Assembly: GCA_021779135.1 (NCBI GenBank)
Contig: JAJYBH010000001.1
Coordinates: forward strand, 25,993-89,992
Origin: Deltaproteobacteria bacterium
GTDB lineage: Bacteria > Desulfobacterota > Desulfuromonadia > Geobacterales > Pseudopelobacteraceae
Length of the DNA: 64,000 nucleotides
Reading direction: 5' to 3'
The notes under the pieces were generated by a model. That model did not search any database. It saw nothing but the letters and a program-made list of their open reading frames with translations, and was not told where the DNA came from. A program made the position numbers and the translations under genes. Positions 10,264 through 21,206 of the stretch are shown here, piece by piece (the stretch's first letter is position 1; every line of letters begins with the position of its first letter).

Positions 10264-11460
10264 ATGAATTCACAACAGTGGATAGAAAAATCAGACAGAT
10301 ACATCATGCGGACCTATGGCCGCTACCCGATCGTGCCGGTACGGGGTGAAGGATGCCGCCTGTGGGATGCCGACGGCAAGGAATACCTGGATTTCCTGGG
10401 GGGCGTGGCAGTCAACAACCTGGGCCACTGTCATCCCAAGGTGGTCGCGGCGCTGCAGAAGCAGGCCGCTGAGCTGATCCACTGCTCCAACTACTATCAG
10501 ATCCCCCAGCAGATCGAACTGGCGGAGCTGCTCTGCAACCATTCGTTTGCTGACAAGGCCTTCTTCTGCAACAGCGGCGCCGAGGCCAATGAGGCGGCCA
10601 TCAAGTTGGCCCGCAAGTACAGCCGCGATACCTATGGTCCCGAGCGCTACGAGATCATTACCGCAGCCGATTCCTTCCATGGCCGCACCATGGCCACGGT
10701 GTCCGCTACCGGTCAGGAAAAGGTCCAGCGATTTTTCGATCCGCTGCTGCATGGATTCAAACACGTTCCCTTTGACGACCTGGATGCCCTTGAGGCGGCG
10801 GTCACTCCCGCTACCTGTGCGGTCATGCTGGAACCGATCCAGGGTGAGGGGGGGGTAAATGTACCGTCTCCCGGATATTTCCAGGAAGTACGGCGCATCT
10901 GCGACAAACACGACCTTATCCTGATCTTCGATGAGGTGCAGGTGGGCATGGGGCGCACCGGAAAACTGTTCGCCTATGAACATTTCGATATCGTCCCGGA
11001 TATCATGACCCTGGCCAAGGCGCTGGCCGGTGGTGCTCCCGTCGGAACCATGCTGGCGAAGGACCGCTTCGCAGCCGCTTTTGTGCCCGGCACCCACGGA
11101 TCCACCTTTGGCGGCAATCCGCTGGTATGCGCCGCAGCCATCGCCACGGTCCGGACAATCCTGGAGGACGGTATCCTCAACCGCTGTGAAGAAATCGGCG
11201 AGTATCTGGTGGGAGAGCTCCAGTCGCTCCAGCACAAATATCATGTCGTGAAAGAGGTGCGCGGCATCGGCCTGATGATCGGCATGGCCCTGGATATCCC
11301 GGCCGGTGACATCGTCAAGAAGGGGCACGAGCGGGGCGTGCTGCTGAACGTGACCCACGAAACGGTGCTGAGATTTGTCCCGCCCTTGACAGTGACGAAG
11401 CAGGAAATTAATCAAATGATTGCCATTCTCGACGGTATTTTTGCGGAGGGCGCGGCGTAA
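10264..11460 (+). CDS. argD: Acetylornithine aminotransferase
   Basis: Class-III aminotransferase; FFCNSGAEANEAAIKLARKY, LIFDEVQVGMGRTGKLFAYEH, STFGGNPLVCAAA; within arg cluster. Confidence 0.96.
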   Translation: MNSQQWIEKSDRYIMRTYGRYPIVPVRGEGCRLWDADGKEYLDFLGGVAVNNLGHCHPKVVAALQKQAAELIHCSNYYQIPQQIELAELLCNHSFADKAFFCNSGAEANEAAIKLARKYSRDTYGPERYEIITAADSFHGRTMATVSATGQEKVQRFFDPLLHGFKHVPFDDLDALEAAVTPATCAVMLEPIQGEGGVNVPSPGYFQEVRRICDKHDLILIFDEVQVGMGRTGKLFAYEHFDIVPDIMTLAKALAGGAPVGTMLAKDRFAAAFVPGTHGSTFGGNPLVCAAAIATVRTILEDGILNRCEEIGEYLVGELQSLQHKYHVVKEVRGIGLMIGMALDIPAGDIVKKGHERGVLLNVTHETVLRFVPPLTVTKQEINQMIAILDGIFAEGAA

Positions 11461-12383
11461 TGGGGGTGACAGTGACGCGACATTTTCTGGCGCTGCATGA
11501 TTACAACGAGATTGAGCTGTTCGGCATGCTGACCCTGGCCCGCGAGTTGAAAGAGAAGCAGAAGCAGGGCATAGCGCACAGATTGCTGGAAGGCAAAACG
11601 GTGGCGCTGATTTTTGAGAAGGCCTCCACCCGTACCCGTGTTTCCTTCGAGGTGGGCGTCTTTCAACTGGGTGGCTATGGCCTGTTTATGTCATCCGGCA
11701 CGTCTCAGATGGGGCGCGGTGAGCCGATCAAGGACAGTGCCCGTGTCATGTCGCGTTATTGCGACGGTGTCATGATCCGCACCTTTGGCCAGGAAATCGT
11801 GGAAGAGTTTGCCCGCTACTCATCGGTGCCGATAATCAACGGTCTGACCGACCTGTTTCACCCCTGTCAGATCATGGCCGACCTGCTGACGGTCATTGAG
11901 CACAAGCGCAGCTACGAAGGGCTGAAATTCGCTTGGGTGGGGGACGGAAACAACATGGCCAACACCTGGATAGAAGCGGCCGCAATACTCGGTTTTGACC
12001 TGACTCTGGCATGCCCGCAGGGTTATGAGCCGGATGCCGGGGTCATGGCCTGGGCTCGGGCCAAGGCGCCCGGCAGGATCCAACTGACGACGGATCCGAA
12101 GCTGGCGGTGACGGGAGCCGATGTCATCAACACCGATGTCTGGGCCAGCATGGGTCAGGAGAGCGAACAGAAGGAGCGCGAGCAGGCCTTTGCCGGCTAC
12201 TGTCTGGATGACGCGCTGCTGGCCCTGGCGCAGCCGGATTGCTTGGTGCTGCACTGCCTGCCCGCTCACCGTGGAGAGGAGATCTCTGACTCGGTCATCG
12301 AAGGCAGGAACTCGGTAGTCTGGGACGAGGCTGAAAACCGGCTGCATATACAAAAAGCTATCATGGCAACCTTGATAAAATAA
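11460..12383 (+). CDS. argF: Ornithine carbamoyltransferase
   Basis: EKASTRTRVSFEVGVFQLGG, FHPCQIMADLLT, VLHCLPAHRGEEI. Confidence 0.97.
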   Translation: MGVTVTRHFLALHDYNEIELFGMLTLARELKEKQKQGIAHRLLEGKTVALIFEKASTRTRVSFEVGVFQLGGYGLFMSSGTSQMGRGEPIKDSARVMSRYCDGVMIRTFGQEIVEEFARYSSVPIINGLTDLFHPCQIMADLLTVIEHKRSYEGLKFAWVGDGNNMANTWIEAAAILGFDLTLACPQGYEPDAGVMAWARAKAPGRIQLTTDPKLAVTGADVINTDVWASMGQESEQKEREQAFAGYCLDDALLALAQPDCLVLHCLPAHRGEEISDSVIEGRNSVVWDEAENRLHIQKAIMATLIK

Positions 12384-12407
12384 AACAGACAAGCGAAGGA
12401 GAAGCTC

Positions 12408-13637
12408 ATGGCAAAAGTTAAGAAACCTGAAATCAACAAGATCGTTCTGGCCTATTCAGGCGGCTTGGACACCTCCATCATCCTCAAATGGCTCAAGAAC
12501 GAGTACGGATGCAAGGTCGTGGCCTTTTCGGCCGATCTGGGGCAGGGGGATGAGCTTGATCCGGTCCGTGAAAAGGCCCTGGCTACCGGAGCCGACAAAG
12601 TCTATATCGATGACCTGCGCGAGGAGTTCGTCAGGGATTTCGTGTTCCCCATGTTCCGCGCCAACGCTATCTACGAAGGTCACTATCTGCTGGGCACCTC
12701 CATCGCCCGACCGCTGATCGCCAAACGCCAGATGGAGATCGCCGCCAAGGAGAAGTGCGATGCCGTTTCCCACGGGGCCACCGGCAAGGGCAACGACCAG
12801 GTCCGTTTCGAACTGGCCTACTACCACTTCAACCCGGCCATCAAGGTCATCGCACCCTGGAGGATGTGGGACCTGAACAGCCGTCAGGCCCTGATCGAGT
12901 ACGCCAAGAAGAACGGCATTCCTATCCCGACCATAAAGAAGCGTCCCTGGTCATCAGACCGCAACCTGCTGCACATCTCCTTCGAGGGGGGCATCCTGGA
13001 GGATACCTGGGCCGAGGCGCCGGAAGAGATGTACGTGCTGACCAAATCTCCGGAGAAGGCGCCCAACAAGGCCCAGTATGTGGAGATCGAGTTCAAGAAC
13101 GGTAATGCCGTGGCCGTGGATGGCGAGAAGATGACGCCGGCCCAACTGCTGGCGCACCTCAACTATATCGGCGGACAGCATGGCGTTGGCCGTGTGGATC
13201 TGCTGGAAAACCGGTCCGTGGGGATGAAGTCGCGCGGCGTGTACGAGACCCCCGGTGGCACCATCCTGCGCGAGGCCCACTCGGCCGTCGAGCAGATCAC
13301 CATGGACCGCGAAGTCATGCGTATCCGCGACAGCCTGATTCCAGAATATGCCAAGCAGATCTACGCCGGTTACTGGTTTTCTCCCGAACGCCAGATGCTG
13401 CAGACCCTGATCGACGACTCGCAGAAGTGCGTCAACGGCGTGGCCCGCGTAAAGCTTTACAAGGGCTTGTGCCGTACGGTCGGCCGCAAATCCGAGAGCG
13501 ATTCGCTCTTTAACCTGGATTTTGCCACCTTCGAGAAGGATCAGGTCTTCAACCAGGCTGATGCCGAGGGCTTCATCAAGATCAACTCCCTGCGGCTGCG
13601 CATACGTTCGCTGATGCAGGCCAATCGGAAGAAATAA
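12408..13637 (+). CDS. argG: Argininosuccinate synthase
   Basis: [51 protein letters not shown]. Confidence 0.99.
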   Translation: MAKVKKPEINKIVLAYSGGLDTSIILKWLKNEYGCKVVAFSADLGQGDELDPVREKALATGADKVYIDDLREEFVRDFVFPMFRANAIYEGHYLLGTSIARPLIAKRQMEIAAKEKCDAVSHGATGKGNDQVRFELAYYHFNPAIKVIAPWRMWDLNSRQALIEYAKKNGIPIPTIKKRPWSSDRNLLHISFEGGILEDTWAEAPEEMYVLTKSPEKAPNKAQYVEIEFKNGNAVAVDGEKMTPAQLLAHLNYIGGQHGVGRVDLLENRSVGMKSRGVYETPGGTILREAHSAVEQITMDREVMRIRDSLIPEYAKQIYAGYWFSPERQMLQTLIDDSQKCVNGVARVKLYKGLCRTVGRKSESDSLFNLDFATFEKDQVFNQADAEGFIKINSLRLRIRSLMQANRKK

Positions 13638-13652
13638 TTCAGGAGCATTGTG

Positions 13653-15029
13653 ATGTCCAAAGACAAATTGTGGGGCGGGCGTTTCACCCAGCCTACCGAT
13701 AAATTCGTGGAGGAGTTCACCGCTTCCATCGACTTCGACAAGCGCCTCTATCACCAGGATATTCGCGGCTCGATTGCCCATGCCCGCATGCTGGGCAAAC
13801 AGGGGATCATTACCCTGTCCGACGTGGAGCAGATCGTCCACGGACTGCAGCAGATCCTGCAGCAGATCGAGGCCGGAGAGTTCGATTTTTCGATCAGCCT
13901 GGAAGATATCCATATGAACATCGAGGCGCGTCTTTCGACCGCCATCGGCGAAGCGGGCAAGCGTCTTCACACCGGCCGCTCGCGCAACGACCAGGTGGCG
14001 CTGGACATCCGCCTCTATCTGCGGGACGAGATCGTGGGGATCAGCACCTACCTTGATCTGCTGATAGATGCCCTGCTCAATCAGGCCGAGGGCAACCTGG
14101 ATGTGATCATGCCCGGTTTTACCCATCTGCAGACAGCCCAACCGATCCTTTTCAGCCACCATATGATGGCATATGTGGAGATGTTCAGGCGTGACAAGGC
14201 CCGTTTGGAAGACTGCCTGAAACGGGTCAATGTCCTGCCGCTGGGGGCTGGCGCGCTGGCCGGTACGACCTTCCCGATCGATCGCGAGTATGTGGCCGAG
14301 CAGCTGGATTTTCCGACGGTGACCCGTAATTCTCTGGATGCTGTTTCGGACCGGGATTTTGCGCTAGAGTTTCTGGCGGATGCCGCCATCCTGATGATGC
14401 ACCTCTCCCGTTTCTCCGAGGAGCTGATTCTCTGGTCCACCAGCTCCTTCAGATTCATCGATCTGTCAGACGGTTTCTGCACCGGTTCATCGATCATGCC
14501 CCAGAAGAAAAACCCGGATGTGCCGGAGCTGGTGCGGGGCAAGACCGGTAGGGTCTACGGCAACCTGATGGCGCTCCTGACGACCATGAAATCGCTGCCA
14601 CTGGCCTACAACAAGGATATGCAGGAAGACAAGGAACCGCTTTTCGATACCATCGATACGGTCAAGGGGAGTCTGAAGATCTTTGCCGATATGATCCGCG
14701 AGATGCGCGTCAACGGCGATAGCATGAGGCGTGCCGCGTCTCTGGGGTTTTCGACCGCCACGGATGTGGCTGATTATCTCGTCCGCAAGGGTCTGCCATT
14801 TCGCGATGCCCATGAGGCGGTTGGCAAGGCGGTCGGCTACTGCGTCGAAAACGGCATGGATATCACCGAGTTGTCACTGGCGGAGTGGCAGCTTTTCTCC
14901 GCTAAGATCGAAAGTGACATCTTTGCCTGCATTACGGTCGAGGCCAGCGTCAATGCCCGCAATGTGATCGGCGGTACCGCGCGGGTCGCGGTGGAGCATG
15001 AGATACAGAGAGCACGAGAGGGTAAGTAA
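13653..15029 (+). CDS. argH: Argininosuccinate lyase
   Basis: [53 protein letters not shown] signature. Confidence 0.99.
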   Translation: MSKDKLWGGRFTQPTDKFVEEFTASIDFDKRLYHQDIRGSIAHARMLGKQGIITLSDVEQIVHGLQQILQQIEAGEFDFSISLEDIHMNIEARLSTAIGEAGKRLHTGRSRNDQVALDIRLYLRDEIVGISTYLDLLIDALLNQAEGNLDVIMPGFTHLQTAQPILFSHHMMAYVEMFRRDKARLEDCLKRVNVLPLGAGALAGTTFPIDREYVAEQLDFPTVTRNSLDAVSDRDFALEFLADAAILMMHLSRFSEELILWSTSSFRFIDLSDGFCTGSSIMPQKKNPDVPELVRGKTGRVYGNLMALLTTMKSLPLAYNKDMQEDKEPLFDTIDTVKGSLKIFADMIREMRVNGDSMRRAASLGFSTATDVADYLVRKGLPFRDAHEAVGKAVGYCVENGMDITELSLAEWQLFSAKIESDIFACITVEASVNARNVIGGTARVAVEHEIQRAREGK

Positions 15030-15035
15030 TCCCTG

Positions 15036-15899
15036 ATGTACTGTGAATTTTTCGGTTTCAGCGAAAAACCGTTCACGATCACCCCCAATCCGCAGTTCAT
15101 TTATCTGAGCGAGCACCATCGCGAAGCCTTTGCACACCTTCTGTACGGTATCGACAGCCATGCCGGCTTCATTGCCATGACCGGCGAAGTGGGCACCGGC
15201 AAGACGACCGTGCTTCGGACGCTCCTTACCCAGCTTGACCCGGAAAAATATTGCAGCGCCCTGATCTTCAACCCCTGTCGTTCGGGTGAACAGCTCCTGG
15301 CCAACATCTGCCGCGAGTTCGGCGTGAATCCGGAGGAGCGAAACGGCTTCGGATACCTGGACGCGCTCAACAACTTTCTGCTTGAGCAGCATGAAGCCGG
15401 AAGAACAGTCGTCCTTGTCGTCGATGAGGCCCAGAACTTGACCCCCGACGTTCTCGAGCAGGTGCGCCTGATCTCGAACCTTGAGACAGAGCGTGACAAA
15501 CTGATACAGATCGTTCTGTCCGGCCAGCCGGAGCTCGACACTGTCCTGCAACGTCACGACCTGCGTCAGCTCAACCAGCGCATAACTGTACGCTGTCGTC
15601 TGGCACCGATGGATATGCGCGATACCGCCGAATACATCCGGCACCGGCTGAAGGTGACCGGCTGCCGGATTCCTAGCCTGTTCTCTGTGGGGGCGGTGAG
15701 GCGCATTTACCGCTTTTCGCGGGGGGTGCCACGCTTGGTCAATGTAGTCTGTGAACAGGCGCTGGTCATGGCCTGGACCCAGGAAAACAGCAGCGTGACC
15801 CCGGCCATTGCTTCTCGGGTAATCGCAGGAATCCGGCATTCTTCAGGACATCGCAACGTATGGCAACGAATACATGGTTGGCTTTGGGCCGGAAGGTAA
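15036..15899 (+). CDS. gspA: ExeA/GspA-like AAA ATPase
   Basis: MYCEFFGFSEKPFTITPNPQFIYLSEHHREAFAHLLYGI, GEVGTGKTTVLR, VVDEAQNL. Confidence 0.87.
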   Translation: MYCEFFGFSEKPFTITPNPQFIYLSEHHREAFAHLLYGIDSHAGFIAMTGEVGTGKTTVLRTLLTQLDPEKYCSALIFNPCRSGEQLLANICREFGVNPEERNGFGYLDALNNFLLEQHEAGRTVVLVVDEAQNLTPDVLEQVRLISNLETERDKLIQIVLSGQPELDTVLQRHDLRQLNQRITVRCRLAPMDMRDTAEYIRHRLKVTGCRIPSLFSVGAVRRIYRFSRGVPRLVNVVCEQALVMAWTQENSSVTPAIASRVIAGIRHSSGHRNVWQRIHGWLWAGR

Positions 15900-15906
15900 T
15901 TGTAAA

Positions 15907-16644
15907 ATGAGCTATATCCTCGATGCATTGAAAAAGCTGGAGAACGAAAAGTCCAGAAAATCCCGCAAGGACGGGGTTATCAACATATCCGGTGCGCTCT
16001 TTGAGAATGAACGTCATCAGGGTTCAGGAATGTCGGGCTGGAAAATTGTTCTCGCCGTGACGCTGGTCGTGCTGGTTACTTTCGGAGCCAGCTGGTTGTT
16101 TTTCCGGTCCGGGAAGGGCCGCAAAAATATGATACCGCTCATTGCAAAACCGGCCCAGATAACTCCTGCCGCCCCTCCGGCTGCTATCTTGACCGCTCCG
16201 CCACCGGTGATACCGGCTGTTCCTGCGCCGCAAGTCCCCATATCAACGCCTCCCGTGCCAGCAGTAAAAACCCATCCCATACGTTCCGCTTCCCCTGCGA
16301 GAGCGCGGAAAGCCGCTGTTCAGGCCGCGACCGTTGCCGAAGATGATACTCCTCGGAAAACTCCGCAGGAGCAGTACACACGTAAGAAAGATCAGAAAAG
16401 ACAGGACGTGCCGGCAGAACAAACCATGGCTGCGCCAACCGACATCAAGCTGTCCGGCATAGCCTGGCAGGAAGAACACCGCGCCCGTCGGGCAGTCGTG
16501 AATGGATTTCTGGTGAAGGAGGGTGACGTTATCTCGGGCGCCAGAATAACGGACATTTATCAGGACCGGGTGCGATTCTTACTTTCTGGCAAGAGCTTTG
16601 AGATCCCACTGGTTTCATCGACTGTTCCCGCCGCAGGAAAATAA
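15907..16644 (+). CDS. gspB: GspB-like membrane protein (GspB/PulB C-terminal domain)
   Basis: MSYILDALKKLENEKSRK N-terminus, one TM segment, Pro-rich linker, C-terminal KLSGIAWQEEHRARRAVVNGFLVKEGDVISGARITDIYQDRVRF; follows gspA. Confidence 0.82.
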   Translation: MSYILDALKKLENEKSRKSRKDGVINISGALFENERHQGSGMSGWKIVLAVTLVVLVTFGASWLFFRSGKGRKNMIPLIAKPAQITPAAPPAAILTAPPPVIPAVPAPQVPISTPPVPAVKTHPIRSASPARARKAAVQAATVAEDDTPRKTPQEQYTRKKDQKRQDVPAEQTMAAPTDIKLSGIAWQEEHRARRAVVNGFLVKEGDVISGARITDIYQDRVRFLLSGKSFEIPLVSSTVPAAGK

Positions 16645-16672
16645 CACTCATCACTAAGGGAAAGGTGTCTTC

Positions 16673-17434
16673 ATGCGCACGCTCTTTGGCCTGCTGTTTT
16701 TCGCCATATCCATCACCGCCTGCGGTAAAAAGGGCCCCCTGTTCTACCCGGATATGCTGGTGCCGGCCGCTCCTTCGGCTGTGACGGCGCTTCAGTCCGG
16801 CAAATCCATTAAACTGTCTTTTGAACTACCTTCCAGGGATCTGGCTGGTCGGAACTTTGCCGGCCTGACCGGTGTTAAAATCCTCAAGCGCGACATGCCT
16901 GCCGGACAGAACCCTGGTTGCAGCGCCTGTATGGATGATTATTCCTTGTTCCGAACGTTTAATCTCGACCTGCTTCAGCCCGATATCCAGCGCTACGGCC
17001 GATTGCTGATGCTGCAGGATAACGACGTGCTTGTCGGCAGATCCTATACCTATCGAGTCTCCGCACTGGCCAAAGATAATCAGGCCGGCGGGTTTTCTGC
17101 TCCGGTCTCAGTGGTTATGGTCGCACCAGTCGTACCGCCGGTGCTTCAGGTGATAAGTCAACCGACCGAGATACTGCTCGAATTTGCCGGATTGCCGCCA
17201 GCCGAGGGCGTTCTCGTGGGGTACAACGTCTACCGGGCTCTCAAAGGAGAAAACTTGCCTTATCAGCCCCTGAACAGAGAACCATTGGCTGACAACCGTT
17301 ATGCCGATGTGGGACTTGAACGGCGCACAAGCTATGTGTATGGTGTCAGGTCGGTTGTGCGGCTATCGTCTGGGGACAGGGTCGAGAGCAGTCTCTCCAA
17401 CGAGGCGGTGGGGCGCTTGAAGGATGATGAATAG
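16673..17434 (+). CDS. Large lipoprotein with LptM/YifL-like N-terminus and FN3-like body
   Basis: Signal peptide + lipobox ITAC followed by GKKGPLFYPDMLVPAAPSAV; later SYTYRVSALAKDNQ..SAPVSV and TSYVYGVRSV FN3-like strands. Confidence 0.75.
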   Translation: MRTLFGLLFFAISITACGKKGPLFYPDMLVPAAPSAVTALQSGKSIKLSFELPSRDLAGRNFAGLTGVKILKRDMPAGQNPGCSACMDDYSLFRTFNLDLLQPDIQRYGRLLMLQDNDVLVGRSYTYRVSALAKDNQAGGFSAPVSVVMVAPVVPPVLQVISQPTEILLEFAGLPPAEGVLVGYNVYRALKGENLPYQPLNREPLADNRYADVGLERRTSYVYGVRSVVRLSSGDRVESSLSNEAVGRLKDDE

Positions 17435-17462
17435 AGGATTGCAGCGCAATTGAGCAACTACC

Positions 17463-17505
17463 AACTGAAAAGGGCATCCGCAATAAACGGATGCCCTTTT
17501 CAGTT
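17463..17505. terminator. Bidirectional terminator between convergent lipoprotein gene and atpE
   Basis: AACTGAAAAGGGCATCCG / CGGATGCCCTTTTCAGTT perfect 18-bp arms, 7-nt loop. Confidence 0.92.
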
Positions 17506-17525
17506 ACTGTGACGCGGCTTGAAAA

Positions 17526-17804
17526 TTACTTGGCAACGACGGTTTTTGCCAGTTCCAGAGCGATATCCTTGTAGGGGTTGGCGAACAGGATGATCAAACA
17601 GACTACCAGGGCGTAGATTGCCAGAGACTCGATCATGGCCAGACCAATCATCATGGTGGTCAGAATCTTGCCGGAAGCGCCGGGATTACGGGAAACACCT
17701 TCTACCGCACTTTTAACAGCCAGACCCTGGCCAATGCCGGTGCCCAGTGTACCCAGTGCCATACCAATACCTGCTGCCAGAACGCACATCGTGAAAAAGC
17801 TCAT
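17526..17804 (-). CDS. atpE: ATP synthase Fo subunit c
   Basis: MALGTLGTGIGQGLAVKSAVEGVSRNPGASGKILTTMMIGLAMIESLAIYALVV. Confidence 0.98.
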   Translation of the reverse strand: MSFFTMCVLAAGIGMALGTLGTGIGQGLAVKSAVEGVSRNPGASGKILTTMMIGLAMIESLAIYALVVCLIILFANPYKDIALELAKTVVAK

Positions 17805-17864
17805 CTTTACTTCTCCTCTCTTCTATTGGTTGATATCCTAAACAGTATAGGATTTGAAATATTG

Positions 17865-18554
17865 TTAGTGTGCGTGCTCCAGTGAACCCTGGATGTAGAT
17901 CATGGCCAGGAGCATGAACACAAAGGCCTGGATAAAGGATACCAGAACCCCCATCAGCATCATCGGCAATGGAACCAGGAAAGGTGCCAGGCCGAAGAAT
18001 ATCATCAGGACCAACTCGTGGCCGTTCATGTTGCCGAAGAGACGCAGGGTCAGGGAAACCGGGCGGCTCAGGTGGCCGATGACCTCGATGAAGAACATGA
18101 TCGGGGCCAGCCATGCGATAGGTCCCAGGAAATGTTTGATGTAACCTGCACCATGGTGTTTGAGCCCGACAATGTGGGTCGAGATAAATACGATTACCGC
18201 ACAGGCCGCGGTAGTGTTGATGTTGGCGGTCGGCGGAAAAAATCCGGGAACCAGGCCGATCAGGTTTGAGACCAGTATGAAGATTGCCAGAGTGGCGATC
18301 AGGGGAAAGAAAGGGCGGCCATGTTCGCCCATGGTTTCGACAACCATGTTCTCGATGCCGCCGATGACGACCTCCATGAAGTTCTGCAGTCCACCGGGGA
18401 CCGCCTTGATCGCCTTGGTCGCCAGTACGGAAAGAATGAGCAGAAGAATAATCACAAACCAAGTGTAGATTATTGCGTCGGCGCTGGCGCCGGTTATATG
18501 AAACGGAACCAGTAGCGTGCGGAAGAACTCGAGAAAAAGTAATGGGTGAACCAT
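17865..18554 (-). CDS. atpB: ATP synthase Fo subunit a
   Basis: [42 protein letters not shown]; start at MVHPLLF with upstream AGGAGG. Confidence 0.97.
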   Translation of the reverse strand: MVHPLLFLEFFRTLLVPFHITGASADAIIYTWFVIILLLILSVLATKAIKAVPGGLQNFMEVVIGGIENMVVETMGEHGRPFFPLIATLAIFILVSNLIGLVPGFFPPTANINTTAACAVIVFISTHIVGLKHHGAGYIKHFLGPIAWLAPIMFFIEVIGHLSRPVSLTLRLFGNMNGHELVLMIFFGLAPFLVPLPMMLMGVLVSFIQAFVFMLLAMIYIQGSLEHAH

Positions 18555-18558
18555 GAAG

Positions 18559-18942
18559 CTAACCTCCTGTGTGTATGGCACGATATAGTGAAAGTGAAAT
18601 TATATTGACCACAATGATGGATAATCCCGCCAGCGTACCGGCCAGCGAAAACCATCCAGATGTTAATACGAAGTAGAGGGCACATCCGGTTACTGTCATG
18701 CGGGCAATGTACCGCATCAACGCATACCGTTGTGCATTGACCGGTAATAGCCCCAGTATGCGCTGCAGCACGTTGCGCATCCAGAGGAAGTTGACGATCG
18801 CGATGACACCCCCCGCCAGGACCCCCAGTGCCGCCTGGCAGGAAAACAGGACAAAAGCGCCGAGCGCAAGAACCGCCAGCAGTCCGAGGCTGCCCTTGAT
18901 GATGACTGAGAAGAGGTTATCTTCGTTGATCGCTGTCATCAT
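18559..18942 (-). CDS. atpI: ATP synthase subunit I-like protein
   Basis: Small polytopic protein between AtpZ-like ORF and atp[25 protein letters not shown]; start inferred at MMTAINED. Confidence 0.72.
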   Translation of the reverse strand: MMTAINEDNLFSVIIKGSLGLLAVLALGAFVLFSCQAALGVLAGGVIAIVNFLWMRNVLQRILGLLPVNAQRYALMRYIARMTVTGCALYFVLTSGWFSLAGTLAGLSIIVVNIISLSLYRAIHTGG

Positions 18943-19159
18943 CCCTGCGGATCTCCCTGCCGGCAATGACATAGATGTTCTTGAAGCCGGCGGCGATGCC
19001 GATAAAAAGAAAGATATAAAAGAACCAGGGTTCAGTGCCGAACCATTTGTCCAACTGTCGACCAAAGGCAAATCCAATCACGATGGCCAAAACCACCGAG
19101 ATGCCCATGCTGGATACCATGGCGAGGTTTCGAAACAGCTCTTTCTTGTCGTTATTCAT
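18917..19159 (-). CDS. atpZ: AtpZ/AtpI-family small membrane protein
   Basis: LAMVSSMGISVVLAIVIGFAFGRQLDKWFGTEPWFFYIFLFIGIAAGFKNIY; start of Fo gene cluster. Confidence 0.75.
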   Translation of the reverse strand: MNNDKKELFRNLAMVSSMGISVVLAIVIGFAFGRQLDKWFGTEPWFFYIFLFIGIAAGFKNIYVIAGREIRRDDDSDQRR

Positions 19160-19241
19160 GACAGGACGCGTATACAACTGTGCACAAAACCTGTATTCCA
19201 TAGCACGGCCGGCGCAATTCTGTCAAACGAAATCAAGTCTG

Positions 19242-20528
19242 TCACGCGATCAGTTTAAAACATTTTGCCGCTGCAGCGATTGTCTTTTCGATGTCGGATA
19301 TTCCGTGGGCGGCAGAGACAAAGCCGGTCTCGAACTGGGACGGGGCCAGGTAGATACCCTCGTTCAGCATGGCCAGGAAGTATGCGGCGAAGGCCTTGGT
19401 GTCGCACTGCGATGCAGATGGCCAGTCGTGGACCTCACCTTTGGTGAAGAAGGCGCAGAACATGCTACCGACTCGGGTGGAATAGATCGGGTACCCGGCA
19501 TCCTTGGCCGCTTTAGCGATACCCTCCGCCACCATGCGGCTCTTGTCTTCAAGTGCCTGGTAAAAACCGGGCTGCTTGAGGATGTTCAGGGTGGCGATCC
19601 CTGCCGACATGGCCAGGGGGTTGCCGGAGAGGGTGCCGGCCTGATAGATCCCGCCGGAGGGTGAAAGCTTCTCCATAATCTCGCGCCTTGCGCCGAATGC
19701 GCCCACCGGAAGGCCGCCGCCGATGATCTTGCCCAGTGTGGTCATGTCAGGCGTAACGCCGTACAGTTCCTGAGCCCCGCCATAAGCCACGCGGAAACCA
19801 GACATTACCTCGTCAAAGATCAGGATGATCCCTTCCTGTGTGCAAATATCTCGGAGTCCTTCCAGAAAACCCTCTCGCGGCGGGACAGTGCCCATGTTTC
19901 CGGCCACCGGCTCAACGATGATACAGGCTACGGAGTCCCTGTTTTCAGCTACCAACTTTCTGACCGAAGCAAGCGAATTGTATTCTGCCGTCAGTGTCAG
20001 CTTGGCAACCTCGGCTGGGACGCCGGGTGAATCGGGTACCCCGAAGGTGGCGGCACCGGAACCGGCCTTGACCAACAGGGAGTCGGCGTGGCCATGGTAG
20101 CAGCCGGCAAATTTCAGGATTTTATCACGGCTGGTAAAACCGCGAGCAAGGCGGATAGCGCTCATGGTGGCTTCTGTTCCGGAGCTGACCATGCGCACCA
20201 TTTCAATTGAGGGAACCGCATCAATAACCATGTTGGCCAAGGTGGTTTCGAGTTCTGTCGGTGCGCCGAAGCTGGCGCCGCTCTCCATGGTGTTTTTAAC
20301 CGCGGCGATGACGGCCGGGTGGCAATGGCCGACTATCATTGGCCCCCAGGACCCGACGAAATCTACATAGGTGTTCTCATCTTCGTCAATAATATGGCAG
20401 CCGGAAGCTTTCTTGATAAAAAGCGGATCGGCGCCGACTGATTTAAAGGCCCTGACCGGGCTGTTGACTCCACCGGGAATAGAGGATTTGGCCTGTTGAA
20501 ATAACAAACTGGAGCGAGTGTGGTTCAC
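19242..20528 (-). CDS. hemL: Glutamate-1-semialdehyde 2,1-aminomutase
   Basis: [55 protein letters not shown]. Confidence 0.98.
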   Translation of the reverse strand: MNHTRSSLLFQQAKSSIPGGVNSPVRAFKSVGADPLFIKKASGCHIIDEDENTYVDFVGSWGPMIVGHCHPAVIAAVKNTMESGASFGAPTELETTLANMVIDAVPSIEMVRMVSSGTEATMSAIRLARGFTSRDKILKFAGCYHGHADSLLVKAGSGAATFGVPDSPGVPAEVAKLTLTAEYNSLASVRKLVAENRDSVACIIVEPVAGNMGTVPPREGFLEGLRDICTQEGIILIFDEVMSGFRVAYGGAQELYGVTPDMTTLGKIIGGGLPVGAFGARREIMEKLSPSGGIYQAGTLSGNPLAMSAGIATLNILKQPGFYQALEDKSRMVAEGIAKAAKDAGYPIYSTRVGSMFCAFFTKGEVHDWPSASQCDTKAFAAYFLAMLNEGIYLAPSQFETGFVSAAHGISDIEKTIAAAAKCFKLIA

Positions 20529-20772
20529 GTTGATGACTCCTTTGAAGCGGTAAGTGAGGAACAGCAGGCAAATCTGATAGTCTTGGTTAGCATATTGAAT
20601 GCGGCCATGTCAATCACAGAGAAAATTTGTCGTTAGCAAGGTATTTATTTGATTTTTCTTATGTACTAATTGATAGCTGGTAAGGAAATATTGTAACAGT
20701 AACGTATACATAAGGATTGTGATGATTATTATTCCAAGCAAATATCTACGAAAAAAAACACGGAAAAACTCC

Positions 20773-20801
20773 TTGACAAAGGGCTTCGAATAACCTATTT
20801 T
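20773..20801 (+). promoter_or_regulatory. Sigma70-like promoter for the nuo operon
   Basis: TTGACA (20773-20778) - 17 bp - TATTTT (20796-20801) upstream of nuoA. Confidence 0.6.
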
Positions 20802-20815
20802 CCTCAGCGTTTGTA

Positions 20816-20829
20816 TACAGTATACTGTA
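20816..20829. promoter_or_regulatory. Candidate operator: 14-bp perfect palindrome TACAGTATACTGTA
   Basis: Perfect dyad about 15 nt downstream of the predicted -10, before nuoA SD. Confidence 0.55.
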
Positions 20830-20849
20830 CGCAGTAAGGAGGTCTATCA

Positions 20850-21206
20850 ATGCTCGGTGCTTATCTACCTATACTTCTTCTGGTTATTGTAGCGATAGGC
20901 TTTGGCCTCGTTTCGCTGGTGATGTCTTCTCTCATCGGCCCGAAGAAGTACTCAGCTTTAAAAATGTCTCCATACGAGAGCGGATGCGAACCGGTAGGAA
21001 CGGCTCGCGAGCGTTTCTCGATCAAGTTTTATCTGATTGCCATGCTCTTCATTGTGTTTGATATAGAGGCGGTGTTTCTCTACCCTTGGGCAATCCTCTA
21101 CAAAAAGCTTGGTATGTTCGGTTTGGTGGAGATGGGGCTTTTTATCGTCATCCTCTTCGTCGGCTATATTTATGTATGGAAAAAAGGAGCACTGGAATGG
21201 GAGTAG
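20850..21206 (+). CDS. nuoA: NADH-quinone oxidoreductase subunit A
   Basis: [44 protein letters not shown]. Confidence 0.98.
   Translation: MLGAYLPILLLVIVAIGFGLVSLVMSSLIGPKKYSALKMSPYESGCEPVGTARERFSIKFYLIAMLFIVFDIEAVFLYPWAILYKKLGMFGLVEMGLFIVILFVGYIYVWKKGALEWE

Noticed and set aside
10291-11415. 374-aa minus-strand ORF opposite argD
   Set aside because: Antisense shadow of argD codon periodicity; low-complexity His/Asp-rich translation
12954-14162. 402-aa minus-strand ORF opposite argG/argH
   Set aside because: Spans two well-supported sense genes; no family signature
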